Below, one piece after another: positions 1-8,855 of a stretch of DNA of 64,000 nucleotides. The translations under genes were made by a program, and so were the position numbers. The notes below the pieces were generated by a model, which saw nothing but the letters and a program-made list of their open reading frames with translations, ran no database searches and had not been told where the DNA came from. The DNA lies in NCBI GenBank assembly GCA_017621755.1, contig JAGASL010000006.1, positions 50,480-114,479 on the forward strand, in the 5' to 3' direction. Within the stretch, counting starts at the first letter, position 1, and every line of letters begins with the position of its first letter. This DNA is from Clostridia bacterium. GTDB lineage: Bacteria; Bacillota; Clostridia; Oscillospirales; CAG-272.

Positions 1-314
1 AGCGCAATTAAGTTGCGGTAACCAATTTCATTTTCAACCAAAAGAACAAGGTGATAGGCCGCGGAATCCATCCGCCCCTCACGGTCGTGTCGTGTACGCG
101 GCGCAACGTAGACCTCACAGCCAATGATCGGCTTTACCCCTTCTTCTACACAGGCGCGATAAAAGGCAACGGCACCGTACATGACGCCATGGTCGGTAAT
201 GGCAACAGCAGAGTGCCCTTCTCTTTTTGCCTTTTTGGGGATTTCCGTTACACGGCAAGCACCGTCCAGCAGGCTATATTCACTATGCAGATGAAGATGA
301 ACAAAATCTGCCAC
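1..314 (-). CDS. dnaE: DNA polymerase III alpha subunit, N-terminal part (PHP domain), cut by window edge
   Basis: The first 104 residues of a replicative polymerase are visible; the rest lies beyond base 1. The protein begins VADFVHLHLHSEYSLLDG, which is the start of the PHP domain of DnaE (HLHxxYS metal-binding motif), followed by AITDHG and a GCEVYVAP segment, all typical of that domain. The start is GTG at 312-314, one base after the whiA stop, with a purine-rich RBS (AAGGGGAT) inside the end of whiA, so it is very probably cotranscribed and translationally coupled. DnaE-type rather than PolC-type is inferred from the position of the PHP domain at the extreme N terminus. Identification as a C-family polymerase is firm; the length is unknown. 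Confidence 0.9.
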   Translation of the reverse strand, partial: MADFVHLHLHSEYSLLDGACRVTEIPKKAKREGHSAVAITDHGVMYGAVAFYRACVEEGVKPIIGCEVYVAPRTRHDREGRMDSAAYHLVLLVENEIGYRNLIA

Positions 315-315
315 G

Positions 316-1212
316 TTATAAATCCCCTTTCTTCTTGTTTAGAAGCTCTTCAGCGATCTCTACGATTTTTTTCAGTCTATGATTGAGGCCGGATTTCGTC
401 ATGGGCGGATCTGCGGCAGCCGCCAGTTGAAGAAGCGAAAGATCTGGATATTGCAGCCGCAGGCGCGCTGTTTTTTCAAGCTCAGGCGACAAAAAGGAGA
501 GCTTATTCTCTGCAATCAGCCTCTCTATCAGCTCGATCTGCCGCATGGCGCTGGCAATGGTCTTATCAATATTGTTGGCGTCGCAATTGGCTAGGCGATT
601 TGCATCATTCCGCATGGCGCGCTCGATCTTCTGATCCATCACCGTAAAGGTGGCCTGCGTAGCGCCTATATGGGCAAAAAGATCCTCAATAGACGTGCTA
701 TCGCGGAAATAAAGCAGCTTTTCGTTTCTTCGGTCGGCCTGCTTGGGGGCAAGATCAAAGGTCTCTAACAGGGCAGCAAAACCCTCGCGCCGCCGCCCAC
801 AGGAGAATTCAAGCCGGTATCCCGTATCAGGAGCCTTTACACGCCCTGCCGCAAAAAAAGCGCCGGAAAGGAACGCCTTTCGGCAGTTGCCGCATTTTTC
901 AGCAAAAGGAATTTTCAACGTCTCTCCCTCCAAATCAGAAAGAAACTTTGAGGCAGCACCAGAAGAAAAACATAGCACGTCACCTGCAACCGCCCCCGGG
1001 CGCTTCATTCGCTTACTTTCCCGCGAAAACTGCTCGAATACCAGCCTTTCTACCGTTTCAAACTGCAGCCCCTCATGCAAGGCAACGCAAACGGTATCAC
1101 CAGAAAGCTCTGCACGCATATATAAAATGCCAAACAAAAAGGCGCGCCTGCAGCAGGCCTTTTTAGAAAGCCCTGCTACGATCTCTTCTTTTACGGCCTC
1201 TGTAAACGACAT
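316..1212 (-). CDS. whiA: WhiA family DNA-binding protein
   Basis: A 298-residue protein of the usual WhiA length. It opens with SFTEAVKEEIV, has the LAGLIDADG-like central fold (YFRDSTSIEDLFAHIGAT, then MRNDANRLANCDANN, a WhiA hallmark) and ends with the helix-turn-helix segment LQYPDLSLLQLA...SGLNHRLKKI. WhiA is needed for sporulation septation in Streptomyces and affects cell division and chromosome segregation in Bacillus. It starts inside the end of murB (22-base overlap) and is followed after one base by dnaE. In many Firmicutes rapZ and yvcK precede whiA; here neither is present and murB is directly upstream. Confidence 0.94.
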   Translation of the reverse strand: MSFTEAVKEEIVAGLSKKACCRRAFLFGILYMRAELSGDTVCVALHEGLQFETVERLVFEQFSRESKRMKRPGAVAGDVLCFSSGAASKFLSDLEGETLKIPFAEKCGNCRKAFLSGAFFAAGRVKAPDTGYRLEFSCGRRREGFAALLETFDLAPKQADRRNEKLLYFRDSTSIEDLFAHIGATQATFTVMDQKIERAMRNDANRLANCDANNIDKTIASAMRQIELIERLIAENKLSFLSPELEKTARLRLQYPDLSLLQLAAAADPPMTKSGLNHRLKKIVEIAEELLNKKKGDL

Positions 1213-2147
1213 GTCTCTTCCTCTTTCACATCTAAAAACTCAATTTCCGGAACAAGGCTGATGCCCAAGGTACCCAAAACGCGCTCCTGCACCAAGCAAA
1301 CGAGCCGGTGCACATCTCGGGCGGTTGCGCCCCCTACGTTGACAATAAAGCCGGCATGCTGCTTGGAGATCTGGGCACCGCCGATGGTATAGCCACGTAG
1401 GTCACACATGTCGATCATGCGCCACACCTCGCCCTCCTTCGGCCGGCGAAAAACGCTGCCGGCGCTTGGTAAGGACAAGGGCTGTGCTTCTCTTCTCTTT
1501 TTTGTCACCTCGGCAATTCGCGCGCGTATTCGTTGCGTTTCGGTTGGGGTGCATGCAAAGGTGGCATCTAAAAGGATCCATTCCTTTGTTTTTTGCAGCA
1601 GGCTCATACGGTAGGAAAACGCAAGCTCGTTTTTAGAGAACACGCGTTTTTCCCCGGTGACCGTAGAAAACATGGTAGCCGCCTCTAAGCATGACGCTAT
1701 ATCACTACCATGCGCGCCGGCATTCATTTTCACACCGCCGCCGACCGTACCGGGAATGCCGTATAGGCATTCCAGCCCGCCAAGACCTGCGCGAGCCGCC
1801 GCCAACACGAGGTCACCCAAGCGGCATCCGCAATCTGCCTTGATTTTTGTTCCGCTAATTTGAACACCTCGCAACGCGGCCGTTGAAAAAATAACACCGG
1901 GAAAGAAACCATCCCCCGGTATGATATTACTGCCGCCGCCAAACAAAGCATATGGGATCTGCTTATGCCTTGCTATTAACAAACAGCGGCACAGCGCCTC
2001 TTTACTGGCTGGCGTGCAAACGGCATCGGCCAAGCCGCCAACGTGCATCGTGCAAAGCTCCGCAAGCGGTACGTTGCGCCGCAATGCAGGCACATCAGAA
2101 GCGCTCGATAAAAGACCAAAATATTGTTGCCGTGCGAAAATACCCAT
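1191..2147 (-). CDS. murB: UDP-N-acetylenolpyruvoylglucosamine reductase
   Basis: MurB reduces UDP-GlcNAc-enolpyruvate to UDP-MurNAc with NADPH and FAD, the second committed step of peptidoglycan synthesis in the cytoplasm. The 318-residue protein has the FAD-binding pattern YALFGGGSNII, the GIPGTVGGGVKMNAGAHG motif, the catalytic serine context PSAGSVFRRP, and the C-terminal GAQISKQHAGFIVN and VPEIEFL segments. Its length fits type II MurB of Gram-positives. It lies 51 bases after recN and overlaps whiA by 22 bases. The annotated start has no strong RBS, so a slightly shorter N terminus is possible. Confidence 0.95.
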   Translation of the reverse strand: MGIFARQQYFGLLSSASDVPALRRNVPLAELCTMHVGGLADAVCTPASKEALCRCLLIARHKQIPYALFGGGSNIIPGDGFFPGVIFSTAALRGVQISGTKIKADCGCRLGDLVLAAARAGLGGLECLYGIPGTVGGGVKMNAGAHGSDIASCLEAATMFSTVTGEKRVFSKNELAFSYRMSLLQKTKEWILLDATFACTPTETQRIRARIAEVTKKRREAQPLSLPSAGSVFRRPKEGEVWRMIDMCDLRGYTIGGAQISKQHAGFIVNVGGATARDVHRLVCLVQERVLGTLGISLVPEIEFLDVKEEETCRLQRP

Positions 2148-2198
2148 ATTCTTTCCCCCTCTTTCATACTCATTCTATGAAAGAGGGGGAAAAACAGG

Positions 2199-3884
2199 TT
2201 ACTGCCCCTGCAGCATATCAATGGCGGCAAGCCTTTGTGCATCCGTTACCGAAAGGCCACCGAGAATGCGCGCCAGCTCCTCTACCCGCTCCTCACGTGT
2301 CAGGCGCAGCACGCTTGTTTCAGCACGCCCATCGCGCTCGCCCTTTGCGATCACAAAATGGCAATCTGCCAGCGATGCGATCTGCGCAGAGTGTGTTACA
2401 CACAAAACCTGCGAGCGGCTGCCGGCATCTCTTAGCTTGATGCCGATCTTGCGTGCCGTCTTACCGGAAACGCCCGTATCGACCTCATCATAAATAATGG
2501 TTGGTATGCCGTCTTTATCAGCCAACACGCTCTTAATAGAAAGCATAATGCGTGAAAGCTCACCACCCGAGGCAATTTTCGCCATAGGTGCCGGCGGCTC
2601 GCCAGGGTTGGTCGAAATCAAGAACTCGATCTTATCAAAACCGTTTTCGTCAAATTCAGCACGCCCGTGCTTGATCTGCTCTTGTATGCTTATTTTGAAA
2701 TGCACACGAGGCATATCCAAAAAGGCCAGGGCTTCTGCAATTTCCGCTTCAAGCTGCGTTGCCGCCGTTAGGCGCGCCTCGTGCAGCTTGCGCGCCTGCG
2801 CCAGCACACGCCCGTAACAGGCTTCCTCTTCCCGCTGCAGCGCCGCCAGACGATCATCGGCGCTCTCTAAATCAGAAAGTCGCTCTGCCGCCTTAGCGCG
2901 AAAGTCTAAAACGTCTGCTATGCCGCCCTTGCCATATTTGCGGCAAAGCCGGTCGATCGCATCCAGCCGTGCCTCCACACGGTTGAGAAGCTCGGTCGGG
3001 TCTCCCTCTATGTCGCCACCGAATTCATCAATTTTTTCGGCGCAATCATCAATCTGCCACATTTTTTCTTCAAGATCCGCGGCGATCGATTGAACCTCGG
3101 GAATAACGTCGGCTAATTGAGACAGGGCTTGTATTGCCCGTGAAAGAATATAAACGACGCTCCCCTTTTCGCTCCCCTTTAGTGCGCGATAGGCAAAGGA
3201 GACGTTTTTAGAGATTTTTTCGGCATTCTTTAACCGCCCACGCTTTTCTTCCAGCTTTTCTTCTTCACCAGCGCGTAACGAAACGGCATCAATATCCGCG
3301 ATCTGATAGCGCAGCATCTCGATCTCGCGAAGCCGCTGCCCCTCGTCTACCGATACGTCACGAATCTGCCGGCGCAAGGCGCATAGCTCGTGATACAGTG
3401 CACGGTATTCCTCTAAAAGCTGCTCATCATCCGCATAGCTATCAAGGATGTGGGTTTGGTTTTGTGGATCGGTGATCAAGCGATTATCGTTTTGCCCATG
3501 AATGTGTATCAGCGCAGGGCCAATCTCTTTCAAAACGGAAAGCGTAATCGCGCGGCCATTTATGCGCACAGAGGAGTGGCCGTCTGTCTGCACTGTTCGC
3601 TGGATAAGGAGCTTTCCCTCCTCGTCCGGTTCAACGCCGCAGCTTGATAGCGCAGCCAGCGTTTCCTCTGCCAGATCATCGAACACCGCGCTGACTAAAG
3701 CGCGGCTTTCGCCGGTACGAATCAGCTCACGCTCTGCGCGTTTTCCCAACAAAAGCCCAATGCTATCAATGATAATAGATTTCCCCGCACCCGTTTCACC
3801 GGTAAACGAGGAAAAACCGCCCGCTAAATCTATATCTACCGACTTAATGACCGCAATATTTTCAATATGCAGCGAGGTCAGCAT
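2199..3884 (-). CDS. recN: DNA repair protein RecN
   Basis: An SMC-like ATPase that acts early in double-strand break repair. The 561-residue protein has the N-terminal Walker A GETGAGKS at residues 29-36 (preceded by the MLTSLHIENIAVI start typical of RecN), a long central coiled coil rich in Glu, Arg and Leu (about residues 150-370), and the C-terminal ABC part with ASGGELSRIMLSIK and Walker B IIYDEVDTGVSG. It starts 17 bases after argR, matching the conserved argR-recN order. In Bacillus and many clostridia recN is followed by spoIVB and spo0A; here murB follows instead. Confidence 0.96.
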   Translation of the reverse strand: MLTSLHIENIAVIKSVDIDLAGGFSSFTGETGAGKSIIIDSIGLLLGKRAERELIRTGESRALVSAVFDDLAEETLAALSSCGVEPDEEGKLLIQRTVQTDGHSSVRINGRAITLSVLKEIGPALIHIHGQNDNRLITDPQNQTHILDSYADDEQLLEEYRALYHELCALRRQIRDVSVDEGQRLREIEMLRYQIADIDAVSLRAGEEEKLEEKRGRLKNAEKISKNVSFAYRALKGSEKGSVVYILSRAIQALSQLADVIPEVQSIAADLEEKMWQIDDCAEKIDEFGGDIEGDPTELLNRVEARLDAIDRLCRKYGKGGIADVLDFRAKAAERLSDLESADDRLAALQREEEACYGRVLAQARKLHEARLTAATQLEAEIAEALAFLDMPRVHFKISIQEQIKHGRAEFDENGFDKIEFLISTNPGEPPAPMAKIASGGELSRIMLSIKSVLADKDGIPTIIYDEVDTGVSGKTARKIGIKLRDAGSRSQVLCVTHSAQIASLADCHFVIAKGERDGRAETSVLRLTREERVEELARILGGLSVTDAQRLAAIDMLQGQ

Positions 3885-3900
3885 TGTTACACCTCCACGC

Positions 3901-4353
3901 TTACAGGGTATTTAGCATCTGCCTGATTTTATTACATATTTCTGCTGACTTTGCAGGGTCGCGGATGACCACAATAACGGTATCGTCTCCGCCTACACAG
4001 CCAAGAACATCTGCATTGCCGATAGCATCGATGCAGGAAGCAACCGGCTGTGCCATGCCGGGATATGTACGAACCACGATCATATTACCGGCGCTGTCAA
4101 TTCGTTGTACCGATTCTGCCAGGGCGCTATTAAACCGCGGCGCCGGTGCCTCGCGCTTGGTGGGGTGCACGTATTTATATACACCGTCTGCCATCATGGC
4201 CTTCACGAGCTTCAGCTCGCGAATATCGCGCGAGATCGTTGCCTGTGTGGCAACGTATCCGGCGTCGTTTAACCGGCTGATCAGCTCCTCCTGCGTATTG
4301 ATATTGTACGTCTCAATCAGCTCTAAGATCGCCTGCTGTCTCTTGCTTTTCAT
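3901..4353 (-). CDS. argR: Arginine repressor ArgR/AhrC
   Basis: A 150-residue transcription factor that senses L-arginine and controls arginine biosynthesis and catabolism. The N-terminal winged helix carries TQATISRDIRELKLVKA (residues about 35-52), the signature of the family. The C-terminal hexamerisation and arginine-binding part contains the GNADVLGCVGGDDTVIVV segment, with the Asp pair used for arginine binding. It lies 10 bases after nadK and 17 before recN, the classical position in Firmicutes. No arginine genes are in this window, so its targets are elsewhere. Confidence 0.95.
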   Translation of the reverse strand: MKSKRQQAILELIETYNINTQEELISRLNDAGYVATQATISRDIRELKLVKAMMADGVYKYVHPTKREAPAPRFNSALAESVQRIDSAGNMIVVRTYPGMAQPVASCIDAIGNADVLGCVGGDDTVIVVIRDPAKSAEICNKIRQMLNTL

Positions 4354-4363
4354 CTGCCAAACC

Positions 4364-5221
4364 TCACTCCGCTATTTTCATTTTTTTCTGTAAAACACTA
4401 ATGAAATCTTTTTTATCAAAGGAAATGATATGAAATGAAACCGGGGCCTTCTCTACGACCACGCAATCCATTGGCTCAAGATATATATTCTCTCGCCCAT
4501 CTATCGTCACGGTGATGTTATCATCCTCGGCCAGATTTCTGACGCGAAGCGTTTCCCCATCCCCGTAAAGCAGCGTGCGATTAAAAAAGGAGTGCGGGCA
4601 GATCGGTGTAGCACAAATGGCCGAAACCTCTGACGAAAGAACCGGCCCGCCGGCGGAAAGCGAATAGGCCGTTGAACCGATTGGCGTTGCCAAAATCAGC
4701 CCGTCTGCCATGTATTTTACCTCATTTTTTGTTGAAACAGAGGAAAGGCCCAGTGTTACTACGTGCCCGATAGACGAGCGGTAAAACACCACGTCATTCA
4801 CGGCAAGGCGCGGCAGCTCCCAGCGCTGGCCGTTTCTTTCTAAGGAAACGCGCAGGGTCATCAGCACGCGCAAGGAAAAATCGTCTTGCAGCAAGCGGTG
4901 CAGCTCCTCTAAGCGATCCGGCTCCAGCTCTGCCATATAGCCCAGGCGGCCAAGATTGATGCCCAGCAGCGGCACACGAAGCCTGAGCGCGATGCGAGAG
5001 GCCTCTAATACAGTTCCGTCTCCGCCCACGGTGATCACCGCTTCCGCATCTGTGGGAAGCGCGCTCTCTTCCAGCTCTATAATGCGCCGGTCGCAAACGG
5101 TAGCAAGCGGCGCCCGCATATATACAGTAGCACCGGCATCCAACAAAACCGATGCTGCTGCTCGTGTGACACATAGCCCCTCATCCTTTTGCAGATTAGG
5201 GATCATAAAAAACCGATTCAT
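4364..5221 (-). CDS. nadK: NAD kinase (ATP/polyphosphate-NAD kinase)
   Basis: NadK phosphorylates NAD to NADP. The 285-residue form starting MNRFFMIPNLQ is chosen because it begins immediately after the tlyA stop; a longer in-frame extension would run 66 residues into tlyA and reads as nonsense. The GGDGT motif is at residues 66-70 (ITVGGDGTVLEASR), followed by LGINLGRLGYMAEL, the NE/D motif as LAVNDVVFYRS, and the glycine-rich GSTAYSLSAGGPV segment. All are diagnostic. It sits between tlyA and argR, a common order in clostridia. A cytosolic enzyme. Confidence 0.95.
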   Translation of the reverse strand: MNRFFMIPNLQKDEGLCVTRAAASVLLDAGATVYMRAPLATVCDRRIIELEESALPTDAEAVITVGGDGTVLEASRIALRLRVPLLGINLGRLGYMAELEPDRLEELHRLLQDDFSLRVLMTLRVSLERNGQRWELPRLAVNDVVFYRSSIGHVVTLGLSSVSTKNEVKYMADGLILATPIGSTAYSLSAGGPVLSSEVSAICATPICPHSFFNRTLLYGDGETLRVRNLAEDDNITVTIDGRENIYLEPMDCVVVEKAPVSFHIISFDKKDFISVLQKKMKIAE

Positions 5222-5222
5222 A

Positions 5223-5954
5223 TCAGCTCTCCGTACCCATAATAAAATAAGCCAAATATTCTTTATTGCCGTCACCGCCAAGGATAGGAGACGGGATGAC
5301 CTGTTTAAATTCCAGGCCATATTCCCCGGCAGACCGCAAAACCCTATCAATTGCCATTTGTCTGTCCCCCTCATCACGCACAATTCCGCCATGGCGCACC
5401 GCATGCCGCCCTGCTTCAAACTGTGGCTTGATCAAGCTGACCAGCACCGCCCCCGGCTCTAGCATAGAGGCAAGCGCCGGAAAGATCAGCGTTTGTGAAA
5501 TAAAGGAAACGTCCATCGTGACAAAATTGGGCTTAGGCTCAAAATCCTCCGCCTTCAGATAGCGCGCGTTGTAATTTTCAAGACAAGTAACGCGCACGTC
5601 ATTTCGCAAGCTTTCTGCCAGCTGGCCCTGCCCCACGTCCAGCGCATACACCCTGCTTGCGCCATTTTGCAGGGCACAATCGGTAAAACCACCGCTGGAT
5701 GCACCAATGTCCAGAACTACACACCCATCACAGGAAATGGGAAAGGCCGCCAATGCCGCCTCCAGCTTCAAGCCGCCGCGGCCAACGTAACGAAACAGAT
5801 CGGTTACCGAAACCACCGCGCACTCTTCAACGTCATATGCCGGCTTGGTAATCACCTTGCCGTTTACTGTAACGGCCCCCTCCTCGATCAAGGCTTTCGC
5901 CCTTGTACGCGTGGAGGCATAGCCGTTTTCCTTCAAAAAGCTATCTAATCTCAT
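5223..5954 (-). CDS. tlyA: TlyA family rRNA 2'-O-ribose methyltransferase
   Basis: A 243-residue protein with an N-terminal S4 RNA-binding domain (MRLDSFLKENGYASTRTRA, residues 1-60) fused to an FtsJ/RrmJ-type methyltransferase domain whose SAM motif LDIGASSGGF is at 81-90. In mycobacteria TlyA 2'-O-methylates 16S and 23S rRNA; in Firmicutes the orthologue (YqxC) is usually called a hemolysin-like or rRNA methyltransferase, and the exact nucleotide is not known. The start overlaps the upstream PAP2-like gene by 4 bases (ATGA), and the stop abuts nadK, implying coupled translation. Confidence 0.93.
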   Translation of the reverse strand: MRLDSFLKENGYASTRTRAKALIEEGAVTVNGKVITKPAYDVEECAVVSVTDLFRYVGRGGLKLEAALAAFPISCDGCVVLDIGASSGGFTDCALQNGASRVYALDVGQGQLAESLRNDVRVTCLENYNARYLKAEDFEPKPNFVTMDVSFISQTLIFPALASMLEPGAVLVSLIKPQFEAGRHAVRHGGIVRDEGDRQMAIDRVLRSAGEYGLEFKQVIPSPILGGDGNKEYLAYFIMGTES

Positions 5955-6418
5955 GCAAACAACGGCGCGAGCGACGGCATGAACAAACCGATCAAAATGC
6001 CGAGCAAGGCGCCCATAACCACCTGCAGCGGTGTGTGGCCGATCAGCTCCTTAAGCGCCTTTTCAGAATATTCCGGGTTGCCGGAGAACAGATCGGAAAC
6101 AATATGATTCAGCACCTTGGCATGCTCGCCTGCCGCGCGGCGAACACCGGTAGCATCATACATCACGATGCCGGCCAGCACAACGCAGATAGCAAAGCCA
6201 GGCGAAGCAACACCAACAACACGTGCATAGCTGAACGCTAACGCACAAACCGCAGAGGAATGCGAGCTTGGCATCCCGCCCGAGGCCCATAACCGGTGAA
6301 AATCAAAATGTCTTTCTTTATAAAAGCCTGTAAACAGCTTCAAAATCTGTGCAAGCAGGTAGGCGATCACCGCGCATACCAGCACATCGTTTGATAATAG
6401 ATCCTTGATAATATTCAT
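5951..6418 (-). CDS. Divergent PAP2 family membrane protein (YuiD/DUF212-like)
   Basis: A 155-residue integral membrane protein with four to five hydrophobic segments. The motif GGMPSSHSSAV (around residues 48-58) is the conserved core of the acid phosphatase/vanadium haloperoxidase-related family known as DUF212 or YuiD, and VVMYDATGVRRAAGEHA follows as in relatives. Its substrate is not known; a phosphatase acting on lipid pyrophosphates is plausible because it lies directly after ispA, which makes farnesyl diphosphate, but this is inference from context. It occupies the place where dxs is found in Bacillus and many clostridia (between ispA and tlyA). Confidence 0.88.
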   Translation of the reverse strand: MNIIKDLLSNDVLVCAVIAYLLAQILKLFTGFYKERHFDFHRLWASGGMPSSHSSAVCALAFSYARVVGVASPGFAICVVLAGIVMYDATGVRRAAGEHAKVLNHIVSDLFSGNPEYSEKALKELIGHTPLQVVMGALLGILIGLFMPSLAPLFA

Positions 6419-6422
6419 ATTT

Positions 6423-7310
6423 TCACTTCTCCCGGCTTAATAGCGCATCAGCAAAAGAGCAAAGCATCTCTGCCCCCTCAAATCCTGATAGGGCCTTCTT
6501 GGCTGTGGCGGTTAATGCCGCTGCCTCTGTCAGCGCTTCTTCTTTTGTCATATACGTCAAAAACGTGACCTTCCCATCACGAGCATCCTGGCCAATGCTT
6601 TTACCAAGCAATTCCTGATCGCCATACACATCCAAAACGTCATCCACGATCTGAAAGGCGCGACCGATACCGCTGGCATAGGTGCGACAGGCATTGAGCA
6701 CTTCCTCATTCGTTACACCGGCGGCAAGACAGCCAAGCTCTACGGCCGCACAGATCAAGGCACCTGTCTTCAGCTCCTGTAAATGGCATAAAACCTCCAG
6801 GGAGGGCTTTTCTTTTTCAGCGCGAATATCCATCATCTGCCCGCCAACCATGCCGCGCGCGCCGGCAGCAGCAGCCAGACATTGCACCGCGCGAACGCGG
6901 CAGGATGCATCAGTCTCTGCGTGGGCGATCGTTTCAAAGGCCATGGTCAGCAAGGCATCTCCTGCCAGCACAGCCTCTGCTTCTCCATACACCTTATGAT
7001 TGGTGAGTCTTCCCCTTCGATAATCATCGTTATCCATGCATGGTAAATCATCGTGGATCAAGGAATAGGTATGCACCATTTCCACCGCTGCTGCAAAAGA
7101 GAGGGCTGCCTCTTTTTTGCCGCCAAGCAAAGCAGAAAAGGCCAACACCAGAAAAGGCCGAATACGCTTACCGCCTGCCAGTGCGCTGTAACGCATACCT
7201 TCAAAAAGCATAGAAAGTGCAGAATCTTGATCACTTAGCAGCACAGCGAGCCGTTCCTCTACAGCGATCGCCGCTGCATTTGCGGCGCTCTTCCAATCAC
7301 CAGCCATCAT
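6423..7310 (-). CDS. ispA: Polyprenyl (farnesyl/geranyl) diphosphate synthase
   Basis: A 295-residue trans-prenyltransferase that condenses isopentenyl diphosphate with allylic diphosphates. The first Asp-rich motif is DDLPCMDNDD with RRG following, the second is FQIVDDVLDVYGD, and GGKRIRP is present, all as in short-chain bacterial FPP synthases. The start ATG at 7308-7310 is chosen because it overlaps the xseB stop as ATGA; a 34-residue upstream extension in the same frame lies inside xseB and is not plausible. It is the third gene of the xseA-xseB-ispA set, a conserved grouping across bacteria. Confidence 0.95.
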   Translation of the reverse strand: MMAGDWKSAANAAAIAVEERLAVLLSDQDSALSMLFEGMRYSALAGGKRIRPFLVLAFSALLGGKKEAALSFAAAVEMVHTYSLIHDDLPCMDNDDYRRGRLTNHKVYGEAEAVLAGDALLTMAFETIAHAETDASCRVRAVQCLAAAAGARGMVGGQMMDIRAEKEKPSLEVLCHLQELKTGALICAAVELGCLAAGVTNEEVLNACRTYASGIGRAFQIVDDVLDVYGDQELLGKSIGQDARDGKVTFLTYMTKEEALTEAAALTATAKKALSGFEGAEMLCSFADALLSREK

Positions 7311-7549
7311 ACTTGATCGTGGGATGGGAAGTCTGCTTCCTGCATATCCCCATCCTCTCCCTGCAGCAAAACGCGAACGCGTTGCTCTGCCTGCGTTAAT
7401 TTTTCGTTGCAATACTTAACAAGACCGATCCCCTCTTCAAAGACGGAGAGCGAATCCTCTAAGCTCGTTTTTCCGTTTTCAAGGAGACGAACGATATCCT
7501 CTAATCTCCCTAATGCTTCCTCAAAGCTTTTATTATTCTTTTCTTGCAT
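7307..7549 (-). CDS. xseB: Exodeoxyribonuclease VII small subunit
   Basis: An 80-residue, mostly helical and acidic protein with the family signature FEEALGRLEDIVRLLENG followed by SLEDSLSVFEEGIGLVKYC. XseB binds several copies to XseA to form exonuclease VII, which degrades single-stranded DNA. It follows xseA by 11 bases and overlaps ispA by 4 bases. Length is normal for the family. Confidence 0.95.
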   Translation of the reverse strand: MQEKNNKSFEEALGRLEDIVRLLENGKTSLEDSLSVFEEGIGLVKYCNEKLTQAEQRVRVLLQGEDGDMQEADFPSHDQV

Positions 7550-7560
7550 GTCAATTCCCC

Positions 7561-8844
7561 TTATTTATCCGCTTTATTATCAGGCAGAACGCATTCCGCA
7601 CGTCCAAGCACGGTACCGTCACACAGGCGAACAGAAAAATCGCTGCCTGGCTTGAAACTCTTCACAGACGAAGCAACGTGCTTGCCCTCATCATACACCA
7701 CACCGTAACCGCGCAGAAGCACGGCAAGCGGATTCAGCATGTCCAGCTTGGCAGCGGCCTCACGAAAGCGCCCCTTTTCAGCCGTCACGCGTTCCTTGGT
7801 AAGATGAAAAAGCCGCTCACTTGCCGAAAGCAGGCGCATCGTCTGCTCGCGATATAGTCCATCCGGCTTAGAAAGCACCGGTCTTTGCGCCAGGTCTGCC
7901 ACCGTTTTTTGATAGACCTGCAGCCGATTAACAGTCGCCTGCTGCATGCGGCTATGCAGCACTTGTATAGCTGCGGCCAGCTCTCGCGCATCTGGCACAA
8001 CAAGCTCTGCCGCGGCAGAGGGGGTTGGTGCGCGACGGTCAGCCACAAAATCGCAAATGGTAAAATCCGTCTCGTGCCCTACCGCCGAAACCACCGGCAC
8101 CGTGGATGCCGCAATCGCCCTTGCCAAGCGCTCGTCATTAAAGGCGTACAGATCCTCAAAGGAGCCACCACCACGGCCGATGATGAGCACATCTGCCGCT
8201 TTATGTGTATGAAAATAATGCACACCGGCCAGCAGGCTTGCCGGTGCCTCTGCCCCCTGCACCAGGGCAGGATACAAAACGACCTTGGCCTGCGGAAAGC
8301 GCCTGCCAAGAATTTGCAGGATATCACGCACGGCAGCACCGGTTGGCGAGGTGATCACGCCAATACGGCGTGGGAAGCGCGGTAGAGGGCGTTTTCTTTT
8401 TTCATCAAAGAGCCCCTCCTGCTCCAGCTTTTTCTTCAGTTGCTCAAAGGCCAGATATAGAGAGCCGATACCATCCGGCTCCATCATCGTAACGTATAAC
8501 TGATATTTGCCGTCACGCACGTATACCGAAACCGAGCCGCGCGCAAGCACCTTCATCCCATTCTCGGGCTGGAAACGCAGGCGCCCGGCAGAAGAGCGGA
8601 ACATAACGGCAGACAGCACGCCATCTGCATCCTTTAAGGAAAAATACAAATGACCGGAAGCGCGGTGAAAGGTGAAGTTAGAGATCTCACCGCGAACGGT
8701 CACGTCTGCCAAAACCGGACTTTCTGCCAGCAGAGAGCGAACATACTCGTTCAGCTGGGAAACCGACATGGCCGCTTTTTCTTCCTTTTGCTGCTGCCCG
8801 CCATCCTTCACGCCGGCAAGGCTACGAAACCGTTCTAAATCCAT
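7561..8844 (-). CDS. xseA: Exodeoxyribonuclease VII large subunit
   Basis: A 427-residue catalytic subunit. An N-terminal OB-fold (MSVSQLNEYVRSLL...VRGEISNF...GHLYFSLKD, residues 25-110) is followed by the nuclease domain with RIGVITSPTGAAVRDI, IIGRGGGSFEDLYAFNDE and SAVGHETDFTICDFVADRRAPTPSAAAE, the core motifs of XseA. The annotated start gives a 24-residue stretch before the conserved MSVSQLNEY; an internal Met at 25 is an alternative start, but the upstream Met lies at the normal distance after the preceding gene. Works with XseB in DNA repair and recombination. Confidence 0.96.
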   Translation of the reverse strand: MDLERFRSLAGVKDGGQQQKEEKAAMSVSQLNEYVRSLLAESPVLADVTVRGEISNFTFHRASGHLYFSLKDADGVLSAVMFRSSAGRLRFQPENGMKVLARGSVSVYVRDGKYQLYVTMMEPDGIGSLYLAFEQLKKKLEQEGLFDEKRKRPLPRFPRRIGVITSPTGAAVRDILQILGRRFPQAKVVLYPALVQGAEAPASLLAGVHYFHTHKAADVLIIGRGGGSFEDLYAFNDERLARAIAASTVPVVSAVGHETDFTICDFVADRRAPTPSAAAELVVPDARELAAAIQVLHSRMQQATVNRLQVYQKTVADLAQRPVLSKPDGLYREQTMRLLSASERLFHLTKERVTAEKGRFREAAAKLDMLNPLAVLLRGYGVVYDEGKHVASSVKSFKPGSDFSVRLCDGTVLGRAECVLPDNKADK

Positions 8845-8855
8845 ACCCTTATTTC

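Noticed and set aside
5222..5419. 66-residue N-terminal extension of NAD kinase
   Set aside because: It overlaps tlyA over its whole length and has no family similarity; the ATG at 5219-5221 is the natural start.
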